DNA from: Actinomycetes bacterium
GTDB lineage: Bacteria > Actinomycetota > Acidimicrobiia > Acidimicrobiales > Palsa-688
Direction of reading: 5' to 3'
Assembly (NCBI GenBank): GCA_021827225.1
Contig: JAKAXG010000003.1
Location: 1 to 32,758, forward strand
Length of the DNA stretch: 32,758 nucleotides
In this document: one piece after another, positions 14,391 to 22,506 of the stretch
Layout of the letters: the number at the start of each line of letters is the position of its first letter
Position numbering within the stretch: position 1 is the stretch's first letter
Notes under the pieces: model-generated
The model's input: the letters and a program-made list of their open reading frames with translations, nothing else
What the model was told of the DNA's origin: nothing
Databases searched by the model: none
Position numbers and translations under genes: made by a program

Positions 14391-14801
14391 TCAGGCGTGA
14401 GCGGCGCAGCGGGTGACCAGCGGATCGGCCATCAGGCGCTCCTCACCGATGCGCCCGCCGCAGACCTGGCACCGGTCGAACGTGCCCTCGTCCAGGCGGG
14501 CCAGGGCGGCCTGGATGGCGTCGAACTCGGCGGCCATCTCCGCCAGGAAGGCCTCATCGCCGGCCACGCTCGGCCCGGCGGCCGCCACCTCGACCTCGTC
14601 GCCGGCCACGCTCGGCCCGGCGGCCGCCCCCTGGGCCTCGCCGCCGGCCCGGACGGCGTCGGATTCGCCGACCGCCGCGTCGGGGGTCTCTCCGGCAACG
14701 CCGGTCGCCGAGCCGTCGTCGGTCTGGGGGGCAGGGGCCTCCGCCGCCCGGATCGGTTCGCCCGGCGTCGGCATCGTGGCGGGCGCGTCGCTCCACAACA
14801 T
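14391..14801 (-). CDS. DksA/TraR-like zinc-finger protein with C-C-C-H ligands
   Basis: The 136-residue product ends with a TraR/DksA-type finger: LARLDEGTFDRCQVCGGRIG, then Cys-x17 and RCAAHA. The metal ligands would be C-x2-C-x17-C-x2-H, with His in place of the usual last Cys. The N-terminal half is Ala/Pro/Glu-rich and contains a duplicated AAAGPSVAGDE segment, so it lacks the long DksA coiled coil but keeps a short helix (FLAEMAAEFDAIQAALARL). The ATG at 14801 is chosen over the longer frame because that frame runs back through a tRNA gene. A TACGGT hexamer sits 7 nt upstream. It may bind RNA polymerase; this is inference. Confidence 0.8.
   Translation of the reverse strand: MLWSDAPATMPTPGEPIRAAEAPAPQTDDGSATGVAGETPDAAVGESDAVRAGGEAQGAAAGPSVAGDEVEVAAAGPSVAGDEAFLAEMAAEFDAIQAALARLDEGTFDRCQVCGGRIGEERLMADPLVTRCAAHA
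14557..14628. repeat. 30-bp direct repeat inside the DksA-like gene
   Basis: An identical 30-bp stretch occurs at 14557-14586 and 14599-14628 (42-bp period, 14 codons). It encodes the duplicated AAAGPSVAGDE linker segment, so copy number could vary without shifting frame. Confidence 0.8.
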
Positions 14802-14808
14802 CACATCC

Positions 14809-14814
14809 ACCGTA
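14809..14814 (-). promoter_or_regulatory. TACGGT -10-like hexamer 7 nt before the DksA-like ATG
   Basis: Minus-strand TACGGT, then GGATGTG and ATG 14801. This matches the spacing seen before the metalloprotease gene and suggests a leaderless transcript, although GGTGGA could also act as a weak ribosome binding site. Confidence 0.45.
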
Positions 14815-14851
14815 ACCACGCCGTGCGCTTCAGCGGGGTATCCCGCCGCAG

Positions 14852-14924
14852 TGGGCCGCCAGGGTCTCGAACCCTGCACCTTGGGATTAAAAGTCCCCTG
14901 CTCTACCGGATGAGCTAGCGGCCC
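14852..14924 (-). tRNA. tRNA-Lys (anticodon TTT)
   Basis: The minus strand folds as a 73-nt tRNA. The acceptor arms GGGCCGC and GCGGCCC pair perfectly with discriminator A at 14852. The D-arm contains GCTC...GAGC, the anticodon loop is CTTTTAA (anticodon TTT), and the T-arm is CAGGGTTCGAGACCCTG. The 3' CCA is not encoded. The first pair of the anticodon stem is a mismatch (G-A). Confidence 0.93.
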
Positions 14925-15380
14925 GGCACCTGAGGGTTTAGCAGAGCAGAACCCGAGGGGGTTCATCCGGGGCGGCCGACCACGCCCCGCGGGCGTGCCG
15001 TCGGCAAGCCCGTCCCGCCCGGAGCCACTGTCACCCGGGTGGTCGGGCCCGGCCCCCCGGTCCGCCGGGCGGGCGCCCCGTCGCCGGTCGGCGGCCAACC
15101 CGAGCGCGTAGAAGCGGTGGGCGACCGTCGCTGTCAGCGCCAGGAACATCACGCCGAGCGCGATCAGCAGGCTGCGGCGGGGGCGGCGGTGGGAACCCGC
15201 CCGGCGGTCGCCGATCACGGGCTCGGTCGGCTTCCACGCCGGGAGACCTGCTGCAGAACCGATCTCGGCGAGCTCCGCAACCGCCCCCGGACGTTCCGCG
15301 CCGGTGGCTTGGGGTGGACGGCCAGCCGGGTCATTGCTCGCACCGAGGTTAGTGGGGCCCCGGCCCCCTCCGGCACCGGC
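14925..15380 (-). other. 456-bp stretch with no secure gene; one possible membrane ORF
   Basis: The only protein-like signal is a minus-strand frame starting at GTG 15218. It encodes a basic stretch, a hydrophobic segment (SLLIALGVMFLALTATVAH) and an Arg/Gly-rich tail. It has no stop before tRNA-Lys and would read through the tRNA into the DksA-like gene, so as written it is not a credible CDS. A 39-codon frame starting at ATG 15333 ends in a GTGA overlap with that GTG. The region may hold a decayed or frameshifted small membrane gene. Confidence 0.3.
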
Positions 15381-15560
15381 CTACTCCGGGGGCGGCATGT
15401 ACTCGTTGCCGAGCAGGCGCTGCTCCTGGTGGGTGAGGCGGGTCCAGCGCTCCAACTCCGAGGCGCTCAGGGCCCTCTCCAGGCGCAGCTCGACCAGCCG
15501 GTCCAGCTCCCTGCGGATCTCCGGAAGGGATAGCGAGCGATCTGAGTTCGAGTTCGTCAC
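15381..15560 (-). CDS. Hypothetical 59-residue helical protein
   Basis: This is a short ORF from GTG 15560 to TAG at 15381. It has a good ribosome binding site (GAGAGG, 5 nt spacing) and G/C-rich third positions. The product is charged and predicted helical, with LPEIRRELDRLVELRLERAL in the middle and a Pro-rich end (NEYMPPPE). I do not recognise the family. It stands alone, 147 bp downstream of the anti-sigma-type ATPase gene on the same strand. Confidence 0.6.
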   Translation of the reverse strand: MTNSNSDRSLSLPEIRRELDRLVELRLERALSASELERWTRLTHQEQRLLGNEYMPPPE

Positions 15561-15707
15561 CCCAGCCTCTCAGCGGTGCCGGCGTTCGGCAATAGCCCGA
15601 CGCCGATATCGTCGCCGGGACAAGCCGCCCACCCGACGGCGGTAACGGCCGCCCCGGGTGCTGCCCCCCGGGAACGGTGCTGGCGGCTCACCGGGGCGGT
15701 CAGCCGA

Positions 15708-16136
15708 TCAGAGCCGGCAGCCGCGGCCCAGCACGGAGCCGGGCGGCACGTCGAAGCGACACCACACCGACTTGGTGGAGCCGTCGTGGGGTGTCTGCCC
15801 CCACCCCGAGCACAGGGCGGCGACGATACGCAGGCCCCGCCCGCCGGCCACGTCGCAGTTCGCCGGCTGCATCCGGGCCGGGTGCGGGTCGTGGTCGCGC
15901 ACGCACAGCTCGATGTAGGTCCGGTGGGCGTTCAGCACGAGCAGGAACTCGCACGAGTCGGACTTGGCCGCGTTGGCGCTCAGTTCGCTGGCGGCCAGGA
16001 CCAGGTCGTCGGCGGAGACGGCCGCCGGATCCGGGGCGCCCACCCCCCACTCGGCGAGGACGTGGGCTACGGCGCGCCGAGCGTCGGTGACCGATTCGCT
16101 CCTACACGGAAAGCGCTGTTCGAGACTTCTGCACAT
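15708..16136 (-). CDS. Anti-sigma-type ATP-binding protein (HATPase_c_2, RsbW-like)
   Basis: This 142-residue protein is a GHKL-fold ATPase of the RsbW/SpoIIAB-like class common in actinobacteria. The N-box is LVLAASELSANAAKSD with Glu and Asn in place, and the G-box lies in DVAGGRGLRIVAAL. The segment between them, DHDPHPARMQPANCD, is the ATP-lid region. Such proteins bind or phosphorylate anti-anti-sigma factors, but neither a sigma factor nor an antagonist is adjacent, so the partner is unknown. The ATG at 16136 is preferred; the frame extends to 16211 with an Arg-rich, unlikely N-terminus. Cys residues are unusually frequent. Confidence 0.82.
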   Translation of the reverse strand: MCRSLEQRFPCRSESVTDARRAVAHVLAEWGVGAPDPAAVSADDLVLAASELSANAAKSDSCEFLLVLNAHRTYIELCVRDHDPHPARMQPANCDVAGGRGLRIVAALCSGWGQTPHDGSTKSVWCRFDVPPGSVLGRGCRL

Positions 16137-16280
16137 GCGCCGCCGCCGATGGAGCCTTCGCTGCTGAAGCTGCCACGAGATAGTCGTACCCGTAAGACCC
16201 GTGCGGCTCACAACCTCCCGGTAGCCGCAGCACCGGCCGGGGGAGGGCGACGGAGCGGACCGGGCCGCCGCCGGCGCGCC

Positions 16281-17522
16281 TCAGCGCCGTGGGCCGTCGC
16301 GTAGGACCGCCCGGGCCGCCCGCCGGCCCGACACCAGCGCCCCCTGGATGGACGAGGTGTCGCGCCAGTCGCCGCACACATAGCGGCCGGCGCCGACACG
16401 GACCGGCCGGCGCAGCGAGAGCGGCGGCGGGGTGGCCGGCTGGGCCCGGTCGATGCGGTAGACGGCCACGGCATCGAAGTCCTCGGCGCTCAGGCCGTAG
16501 AGGGATGCCAGCCGGCCCCGCACCACCCGCTCCAGGTTGGGGTCGTCGCGGCGGGAGCCCACCACGCTGGTGGATACCAGCACCCGGCCGTCGGAGGAGT
16601 AGGCCGGGGCGGCGGCCGTCATGAGCACGGTGTTGGCGATGACGTCCAGGTGGTCGGGGTCCAGCACGAGGATGGGCTCCTCCAGAGGGGCGGCCCGCAG
16701 GGCGTGGTAGAAGGTGGTCACCCCGTTCCAGGCGGGCGGGGGGAGGCCGGGCAGCAGCCGGCAGGCGGCCGTGCCGTCGGTGGCCACGATCACCGCCGGG
16801 GCGGCGATGTGCTCGCCCCCGGCCGTCACCACCCCGGTCGGGGTGAGGGCCGAGACCCGCTGCCCCAGCCGGACGGTGCCGGCCGGCAGGGCGGTGGCCA
16901 GCTGCTCCGGTATGGCCTGCATGCCCGTGGCCGGTACCGCGACCTCCCCCCGCACGAAGGTCCGCCACACCAGCCGGGCGAAGCGGGCGGAGGTGGCCAG
17001 GTCCGGGTCCAGCAGGACGCCGGCCAGGAACGGCCGCAGGAACCGGTCGATGGCGGCGTCGCTGATCCGGTCCCGCCGGAGGGCCTCCTCGGCAGCCATG
17101 TCGTCGCCGGCCAACAGGCGGCTCACCGGTGCGTAGCCGCACCAGGCCGAGAAGGCGCCGATGGCCGCCTTGTCCGGCCAGTCCAGCAGCGGCGAGGACA
17201 ACGTGGCCGGGGCGCTGCGCCAGTCCGACCTCGGGTCGACCAGGCGGTAGGGACGGCCGTCGTGGCGGACCACCGCGCCCTTCACGAACCGGCGCAGGTC
17301 GAGGGCGTCGAGGTCGAGCACGGCCCGGGCGGCGGGATAGGCCGTGTTGAACACCTGAAAGCCCCGGTCCAGCCGGAAGCCGTCCACCATGTCGGTCCGC
17401 ACCCGGCCTCCCACCCCGTCGGAGGCCTCCAGGACCGCCACCTCCAGACCGGCCCCCGACAGCTCCCGGGCGGCCGCCAGGCCGGCCAGGCCGGCGCCGA
17501 CTATGACTGCATCGACGGTCAT
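16281..17522 (-). CDS. FAD-dependent oxidoreductase (amine oxidase/phytoene desaturase-like)
   Basis: The 413-residue product starts with a dinucleotide-binding fold (VIVGAGLAGLAAARELSGAG, ending in the ribose-binding Glu of VLEASDGVGGRVRT). It finishes with the FAD-binding segment YVCGDWRDTSSIQGALVSGR. The middle part matches the broad flavin-containing amine oxidase/protoporphyrinogen oxidase-like superfamily. Given nearby heme genes, a PPOX role was considered, but the closest pattern is the generic NAD(P)/FAD-dependent group, so the substrate is left open. ATG 17522 is chosen because the Rossmann fold starts at once; the longer frame to 17708 is antisense-like. It is the last gene of a six-gene minus-strand series. 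Confidence 0.85.
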   Translation of the reverse strand: MTVDAVIVGAGLAGLAAARELSGAGLEVAVLEASDGVGGRVRTDMVDGFRLDRGFQVFNTAYPAARAVLDLDALDLRRFVKGAVVRHDGRPYRLVDPRSDWRSAPATLSSPLLDWPDKAAIGAFSAWCGYAPVSRLLAGDDMAAEEALRRDRISDAAIDRFLRPFLAGVLLDPDLATSARFARLVWRTFVRGEVAVPATGMQAIPEQLATALPAGTVRLGQRVSALTPTGVVTAGGEHIAAPAVIVATDGTAACRLLPGLPPPAWNGVTTFYHALRAAPLEEPILVLDPDHLDVIANTVLMTAAAPAYSSDGRVLVSTSVVGSRRDDPNLERVVRGRLASLYGLSAEDFDAVAVYRIDRAQPATPPPLSLRRPVRVGAGRYVCGDWRDTSSIQGALVSGRRAARAVLRDGPRR

Positions 17523-17553
17523 CGCCACCGACCGTAGCGGCAAGGGGCCGGGG

Positions 17554-18198
17554 TTACGGCGAGCCGGCCGCCGGTAGCCACATGGCCGAGCCGTCGGGGC
17601 GGGCGCAGTTGTGGGGCAGCGGCTCGCCGGCGGCGGCCACCAGGGCGGCCAGGGCGGCGTCCAGGTCGTCGTGGGACCACCGGTCGGCGTCGGCCGGCAG
17701 CTCGACACGCGCCCCGAGCAGGGCCAGGCGGGCGAGCCGGCCGGCCCGGGTGGACTTGGCGGGCGGCCACCGCCCGCCGTTCAGCCGGTGGAACCCGGCG
17801 GCGGGAAAGGTCTCCACGGTCTCCACCCCGGCCCCTGCCAGCAGGTCCCACACCTCGAAGCCGGTGAGCATCCATCCCGGTGCGGCGGACCGCTCCATGG
17901 GCGTCACCCACGGCACCGCCGGTACCCAGGGTACCGGGACCTCGCTGCAGCGCCCGGCTTGGAACTTGGGGGCCACGGCGGGGTCGGAGCGGTGGGCGCC
18001 CCGGCTGGGGCCGCCCGGCGCATCGACGGCTACCCTCACCGCGCCGGCGCAGAGGTCCAACACCGCCGGGCAGACCGGGCCGCGGTAGCGGCCGGTCACC
18101 GCCGGACGCCCGCCGGGCCGGCCGTCCAGGCGGACCACGTGGACCCGTCCGGCGCCGACGTCCACGCCTGCCGCGGGGAGGATCTCAGAGGTTGACAT
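17554..18198 (-). CDS. DUF429 family protein (predicted RNase H-like fold)
   Basis: The 214-residue protein has the DUF429 pattern: an N-terminal GVDVGAGRVHVVRLDG strand pair, the VAVDAPGGPSRGAHRSD segment carrying the conserved Asp, a Cys-containing region (AGRCSEVPV), ETFPAAGFHRL and an acidic DRWSHDDLDAALAAL helix. The family is predicted to have an RNase H-like fold and possible nuclease activity, but function is not established. The ATG at 18198 overlaps the rhomboid gene's stop by 14 bp. Confidence 0.75.
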   Translation of the reverse strand: MSTSEILPAAGVDVGAGRVHVVRLDGRPGGRPAVTGRYRGPVCPAVLDLCAGAVRVAVDAPGGPSRGAHRSDPAVAPKFQAGRCSEVPVPWVPAVPWVTPMERSAAPGWMLTGFEVWDLLAGAGVETVETFPAAGFHRLNGGRWPPAKSTRAGRLARLALLGARVELPADADRWSHDDLDAALAALVAAAGEPLPHNCARPDGSAMWLPAAGSP

Positions 18199-19102
18199 GC
18201 CCGGGCGGTAGCTGCAGCAGCAGCCCGAGCGCCACCAGCACGGCCAGCACCACGGCCAGTCCCTGCACCACCTGGCCCACCTCGGAGGGGGTGGCCGAGC
18301 GCCCCGCCGGCCAAGCCGCCCCCGGCCTGGCCCGCACGCCGGGCACGGCCATGAGACCGAAGCAGGTCACCGCGCCCACGACCAGGCCGCCGAGGTGCGC
18401 CCGCCAGTCGATGCCGGCGTTGGTGAAACCGATCAGCAGGTTGACGGCGATGAGGGCCAGGATCGACCGGGTGTCCCACCTGCGGAGCCGGGACAGCACG
18501 TAGTAGGCCCCCATCACCCCGAAGATGGCGCCGCTCGCCCCCACCCCGGCCACGTCGGGCTGGCTGAGCAGGTAGGAGCCGACGGAGCCGCCCACCGCCG
18601 AGAGCATGTAGATGGACAGGAACCGCAACCGGCCGACCTCGGCCTCGACCGGCGGCCCCACGATGGCCAGCGTCACCATGTTGAACAGGATGTGGGTGAT
18701 GCTGGCGTGCAGGAAGGCCCCGGTGACGAGCCGGTACCACTGCCCGTAGAAGTGGACGCCGTCGGGCCACATGGCGAACCGGCGGATCGTCGAGTTGAGG
18801 TGCCGGCTCTCCCAGGCATAGATGACCACGTTGACGGCGATGAGGCCGACGACGGCGCTGGTCATCCTGGTGTTGCCGAGCCGGCCCGTCCCCGCCGACG
18901 GGCGCGCCCGCCACCTGACGGTCGGTGACACCCGGGAGCCCTCTCTCATGCAGCTGGTGCACTGCCAGCCCACGGGTGCCTGGTGCATGCAGTCGGGACA
19001 AATGGGCCGGCCGCAGCGCCGGCACGTCGATCCGGCCAGCCGGTCGGCGTGCACGTAGCAGCGGGGGGGCGCCACCGGCTCGGTACTCGACACGGGCCCC
19101 AT
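18185..19102 (-). CDS. Rhomboid-family intramembrane serine protease with N-terminal B-box-type zinc finger
   Basis: The 305-residue protein has a cytoplasmic zinc-binding head (Cys15, His18, Cys27, Cys30, Cys35, Cys38, Cys48, Cys51) and about six to seven membrane segments. Rhomboid hallmarks are all present: WYRLVTGAFLHASITHILFN with His132, His137 and Asn141, the nucleophile Ser190 in GVGASGAIFG and the catalytic His236 in AHLGG. It should cleave membrane proteins within the bilayer. The B-box plus rhomboid fusion is typical of actinobacteria. The start is ATG 19102. It sits 19 bp after a histidine phosphatase gene and overlaps the DUF429 gene. Confidence 0.93.
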   Translation of the reverse strand: MGPVSSTEPVAPPRCYVHADRLAGSTCRRCGRPICPDCMHQAPVGWQCTSCMREGSRVSPTVRWRARPSAGTGRLGNTRMTSAVVGLIAVNVVIYAWESRHLNSTIRRFAMWPDGVHFYGQWYRLVTGAFLHASITHILFNMVTLAIVGPPVEAEVGRLRFLSIYMLSAVGGSVGSYLLSQPDVAGVGASGAIFGVMGAYYVLSRLRRWDTRSILALIAVNLLIGFTNAGIDWRAHLGGLVVGAVTCFGLMAVPGVRARPGAAWPAGRSATPSEVGQVVQGLAVVLAVLVALGLLLQLPPGHVNL

Positions 19103-19120
19103 CCTGGCCCATGCCGGCTC

Positions 19121-19708
19121 TCAGCTGGCGACAGGCACGTTCCAGTGGCTGACGACCGGCACGCCCCGGTCCCAGCCCAGCTCCGACCAGGTGCCGGTGT
19201 CCAGTTCCAGCCAGCGACCGGCGGTCACATCGGCGCACACCCACCGGCTGGCGGTCACCCTCGTGAAGTGCCCGTGCCCCACCAGGGCCACCCGGCGGAC
19301 GTCGCGCTCCCGGATGGACGCCACCAGCCGGTCGGCCCGTACGGTGACGTCACCGGCGGTCTCCCCGCCGATCCACGGACCGTCCCAGATCGTCCAGTCG
19401 GGCAGGTCCGAGCGGATGTCGGGGGTGGTCCGGCCCTCGAGCTCGCCGTAGTCCCACTCCTGCAGGTCGTCGGTGACCTGGTAGGGGGTCAGCCCGGCGA
19501 GCTCGGCGGTGCGCTGGGCCCGGATCCGGGGGCTGCAGAGCACCAGGTCCAGGTCCAGCTTGCGCACGAACGGCGCCAGGGCGGCGGCCTGGGCCTCGCC
19601 CTCGGCGGTCAGGTCGATGTCGGTGCGACCGGTGTGCCGGCCGTCCCTGCTCCACAGCGTCTGACCATGGCGGAAAAGCCAGACCAGCGGTTCCCCAGCC
19701 CGCCCCAC
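19121..19708 (-). CDS. Histidine phosphatase family protein (second copy type)
   Basis: This 195-residue branch-1 histidine phosphatase opens with VWLFRHGQTLWSRDGRHTG, has SPRIRAQRTAELAG, the acidic LQEWDYGELEGR and the second catalytic histidine in VALVGHGHFTRV. It resembles GpmB/CobC-like phosphatases, with no clear substrate. GTG 19708 shares one base with the ABC permease stop (TAGTG), so it is in the same transcript. It is only distantly similar to the phosphatase at 11420, so this is not a recent duplication. Confidence 0.88.
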   Translation of the reverse strand: MGRAGEPLVWLFRHGQTLWSRDGRHTGRTDIDLTAEGEAQAAALAPFVRKLDLDLVLCSPRIRAQRTAELAGLTPYQVTDDLQEWDYGELEGRTTPDIRSDLPDWTIWDGPWIGGETAGDVTVRADRLVASIRERDVRRVALVGHGHFTRVTASRWVCADVTAGRWLELDTGTWSELGWDRGVPVVSHWNVPVAS

Positions 19709-20547
19709 TAGGCGTCGCGCCGTTCGAGCACGTAGAGGGCGATCACGAGGACGACGGCGACGAAGGCGGCCATCTCGCCGAACCCGGTCCACGCCGCCAG
19801 GGTGTGGGCGTCGCGGTGGAGGCGGGTCACCTCCTGGCCGGCGTTGGTGGGCCAGTACTTCTCGATGGGTTGCGACCAGGAGGCCGGCAGGGCGAAGACC
19901 ACGCCGGGGACGATGAACAGCATGGCCACCACCACCGCGATCCCCGCCGCCGCGTGACGGAGGATGATGGCGAAGGCCCCGCCCATGATGGCGATGAGGG
20001 TCAGGTAGAGGCCGGCGCCGATCACCACCCGCAGGACGAGGTGCTGGTGCAGACTGGCCGAAGGGGCCTTCCCGTGGATGAGCGCCTGCCCGAGGGAGAA
20101 CGCGGCGAAGGCGATGGCCTCCCCCACGATCACCGCCGCCGCCCCCAGGACCAGCAGCTTGGCCGTCATCATCCGCGTCCGCCGGGGCACCGCGGCCAGG
20201 CTGGTGCGGATCATCCCGGTCGAGTACTCCGAGGTGACGACCAGCACGCCGAGCACGGCGAAGGCCAGCTGCGCCAGTTCCAGGCTGCGGATGCTGCGGT
20301 CGGTGGGGTCCCAGCCGAAGCGGACCTGCGGGTCGGTGTGGTAGTGGCTGGCCGAGATGGCGCAGATCAGGGCGGACAGCCCGATCCCGAGGAGGGCGGC
20401 CACGAAGAAGGTCCAGTACGTCGAGCGCACGGAGCGGAACTTGGTCCACTCCGAGCGGACGGCGTCGAGGTAGTTGTACGGCCGGCGGGACAGGCGGGCG
20501 GTGGCCGGCGTCTCGACCGCGGCGGTGGCGGTGGTGGCGGCCATCAC
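19708..20547 (-). CDS. ABC transporter permease (ABC-2 type)
   Basis: The 279-residue membrane protein begins with a cytoplasmic NYLDAVRSEWTKFRSVRSTYW segment, typical of actinobacterial ABC-2 permeases paired with BcrA-like ATPases, and has about six hydrophobic segments. VTSEYSTGMIRTSLAAVPRR is the conserved coupling-helix region. It ends with a YVLERRDA tail. The start region reads GTGATG: GTG 20547 overlaps the ATPase stop (GTGA), and the next codon is ATG. It forms an exporter or membrane-remodelling complex with the ATPase upstream. Substrate unknown. Confidence 0.88.
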   Translation of the reverse strand: MMAATTATAAVETPATARLSRRPYNYLDAVRSEWTKFRSVRSTYWTFFVAALLGIGLSALICAISASHYHTDPQVRFGWDPTDRSIRSLELAQLAFAVLGVLVVTSEYSTGMIRTSLAAVPRRTRMMTAKLLVLGAAAVIVGEAIAFAAFSLGQALIHGKAPSASLHQHLVLRVVIGAGLYLTLIAIMGGAFAIILRHAAAGIAVVVAMLFIVPGVVFALPASWSQPIEKYWPTNAGQEVTRLHRDAHTLAAWTGFGEMAAFVAVVLVIALYVLERRDA

Positions 20548-21458
20548 GACACCCGCTCGGTGGCGTGGAACTCGACGCTGTCCGAGGTCAACTCCATGAA
20601 CGCTTCCTCCAGTGACGCCCGCTGGGGGGTCAGCTCGTGCAGCACGACGCCGGCGGCGGCGGCCAGCTCACCGATGGCCGGGGCGTCCAGGCCGCTGATG
20701 ATGAGGGCTCCGGTGTTGTCGGTGCTCACCTCCCCGCCGGCTTCTTTCACCGCGGCGGCGAAGCGGTCGGCGTGAGGGGTGCGGACGGTGACCGACCCGC
20801 GGGAGCTCGAGTTGATGAAGGCGCTGATGCTCTCGTCGCGGATGAGCCGGCCGCGGCCGATGACGATGACGTGCTCGGCGGTGAGCGCCATCTCGCTCAT
20901 CAGGTGGCTGGAGACGAACACCGTCCGGCCCTGGGCGGCCAGGTCCCGCATCAGCCGGCGCACCCAGGCGATGCCCTCCGGGTCGAGGCCGTTGACCGGC
21001 TCGTCGAACATCAGCACCCGGGGATCCCCGAGGAGGGCGGCGGCGATGCCCAGGCGCTGGCCCATGCCCATGGAGAAGGTCTGGGCCCGCCGCTTGGCGG
21101 CCGTCTCCAGCCCGACGATGGCGAGCACCTCGTCGACCCGGCGGGCCGGGATCCCGTTGCTCTGAGCCAGGCACAGCAGGTGGTTGTAGGCGGAGCGGCC
21201 GCCGTGGAAGGCCTTGGCGTCGAGCAGGGCCCCGACCTCCTGGAGCGGGACCTCCAGGTCGTGGTAGCGGCGGCCGTCGATGGTCACCTGGCCCCGGTCG
21301 GGCCGGTCGAGGCCGAGGACCATCCGCATGGTGGTGGTCTTGCCCGCCCCGTTCGGCCCGAGGAACCCGGTGACGATGCCGGGGCGGATGTCGAAGCTGA
21401 GGTCGTCGACGGCGAGGGTCGAGCCGTAGTGCTTGCTGAGGTTGCGGGCCTCGATCAT
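20544..21458 (-). CDS. ABC transporter ATP-binding protein (BcrA/CcmA-like)
   Basis: The 304-residue ATPase has Walker A GPNGAGKTTTMRMVLG, a divergent signature loop (TFSMGMGQRLGIAAALLG, as in the BcrA subgroup), Walker B VLMFDEPVNGLDPEG and the H-loop SSHLMSEMA, followed by a C-terminal domain usual for drug or lantibiotic exporters. ATG 21458 is chosen because AGGAGG (21463-21468) lies 4 nt upstream. It drives the permease encoded next. The pair heads a six-gene operon and diverges from another ABC pair at 21580. Confidence 0.92.
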   Translation of the reverse strand: MIEARNLSKHYGSTLAVDDLSFDIRPGIVTGFLGPNGAGKTTTMRMVLGLDRPDRGQVTIDGRRYHDLEVPLQEVGALLDAKAFHGGRSAYNHLLCLAQSNGIPARRVDEVLAIVGLETAAKRRAQTFSMGMGQRLGIAAALLGDPRVLMFDEPVNGLDPEGIAWVRRLMRDLAAQGRTVFVSSHLMSEMALTAEHVIVIGRGRLIRDESISAFINSSSRGSVTVRTPHADRFAAAVKEAGGEVSTDNTGALIISGLDAPAIGELAAAAGVVLHELTPQRASLEEAFMELTSDSVEFHATERVS

Positions 21459-21462
21459 CCAG

Positions 21463-21468
21463 CCTCCT
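21463..21468 (-). promoter_or_regulatory. Shine-Dalgarno AGGAGG deciding the ABC ATPase start
   Basis: Minus-strand AGGAGG followed by CTGG and ATG 21458; it rules out the longer frame beginning at 21527. Confidence 0.7.
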
Positions 21469-21564
21469 GACGGCGGCCGGTGCGACCGCTCGATCACTAC
21501 ATAATCGGTCATCCCGTGGGCGGGCACGGACCGCCCCGAATTCTTCCCTGGGGGGGCGCCGCGA

Positions 21565-21570
21565 TACGGT
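21565..21570 (+). promoter_or_regulatory. TACGGT -10-like hexamer before the plus-strand ABC ATPase
   Basis: TACGGT lies 9 nt before GTG 21580, within the 121-bp divergent region 21459-21579. No ribosome binding site is evident for this start. Confidence 0.35.
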
Positions 21571-21579
21571 CGGTGAGCC

Positions 21580-22506
21580 GTGGCCGCCGAAGCACCAGTG
21601 ATCGACGTCGAGGGGCTGGTGGTGACCTACGGGAGCCGGGTGGCGGTGGACGGCGTCGACCTGCGGGCGGCGGCCGGCGAGGTGGTGGCGCTGCTCGGTC
21701 GCAACGGGGCGGGCAAGACCAGCACGGTGGAGACCCTGGAGGGCTACCGCCGGCCGGCAGCCGGCCGGGTGCGGGTGCTGGGCCTGGACCCGACCAGCCC
21801 GGCGGATCACCGCCGGCTCAGCCGGCGGATCGGGGTGATGCTGCAGAGGGGCGGTGTCTACCCGGGGATGGGCCCGCTGGAGGCCATCCGGTTGTTCGGC
21901 TCCTACTACGACGATCCCCTCGACAGCGCCGATCTCCTGGACCGCCTGGACCTGAACGAGGTGAGCGCCACACCGTGGCGCCGGCTGTCGGGCGGCGAGC
22001 AGCAGAGGTTGTCGCTGGCCCTGGCCCTGGTCGGCCGGCCGGAGGTGGTGTTCCTCGACGAGCCCACCGCCGGTGTCGACCCGCGGGGCCGCCTGGCCAT
22101 CAGGGGGGAGATCGCCGCGCTGCGCGACTCGGGGGTGTGCGTGCTGCTCACCACCCACGAGCTGGAGGAGGCCGAGCGCCTCTCCGACCGGATCGTGATC
22201 ATGGACCGGGGCCGGGTGGTGGCGGCGGGGACGGCGGCCGAGCTGACGGCCTCGGCGCCCGGCCAGGAGGAGATCCGCTTCGGGGCGCCGGCCGGGCTGG
22301 ACGTAGCCGATCTGGGCGCGGCGGTCGGGGCCGCCGTCAGGGAGGAACGCCCCGGCGAGTACGTCGTCAAGGCGGCGGGAACCCCGGCGGTTGTCGCCGC
22401 CGTCACCGCCTGGCTGGCCGGGAGGGATCTGGCCCTCACCGAGCTGCGCACCGGTTCCCGACTGGAGGAGGTCTTCTTGAAGCTGACGGACGGAGCGGAG
22501 GAGTGA
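21580..22506 (+). CDS. ABC transporter ATP-binding protein (DrrA-like)
   Basis: The 308-residue ATPase has Walker A LLGRNGAGKTSTVE, the signature LSGGEQQRLSLALAL, Walker B VVFLDEPTAGVDPRG and the H-loop TTHELEEAERL. The 90-residue C-terminal extension is typical of DrrA/NodI-type exporter ATPases. The start is GTG 21580. It overlaps the permease start by 4 bp (GTGA, 22503-22506). It is divergent from and only distantly related to the ATPase at 20544. Confidence 0.92.
   Translation: MAAEAPVIDVEGLVVTYGSRVAVDGVDLRAAAGEVVALLGRNGAGKTSTVETLEGYRRPAAGRVRVLGLDPTSPADHRRLSRRIGVMLQRGGVYPGMGPLEAIRLFGSYYDDPLDSADLLDRLDLNEVSATPWRRLSGGEQQRLSLALALVGRPEVVFLDEPTAGVDPRGRLAIRGEIAALRDSGVCVLLTTHELEEAERLSDRIVIMDRGRVVAAGTAAELTASAPGQEEIRFGAPAGLDVADLGAAVGAAVREERPGEYVVKAAGTPAVVAAVTAWLAGRDLALTELRTGSRLEEVFLKLTDGAEE

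Noticed and set aside
15602..15609. GCCGATAT, similar to the WhiG/FliA -10
   Set aside because: It points to the plus strand, where no gene follows; better explained as chance within a palindromic GATATC context.
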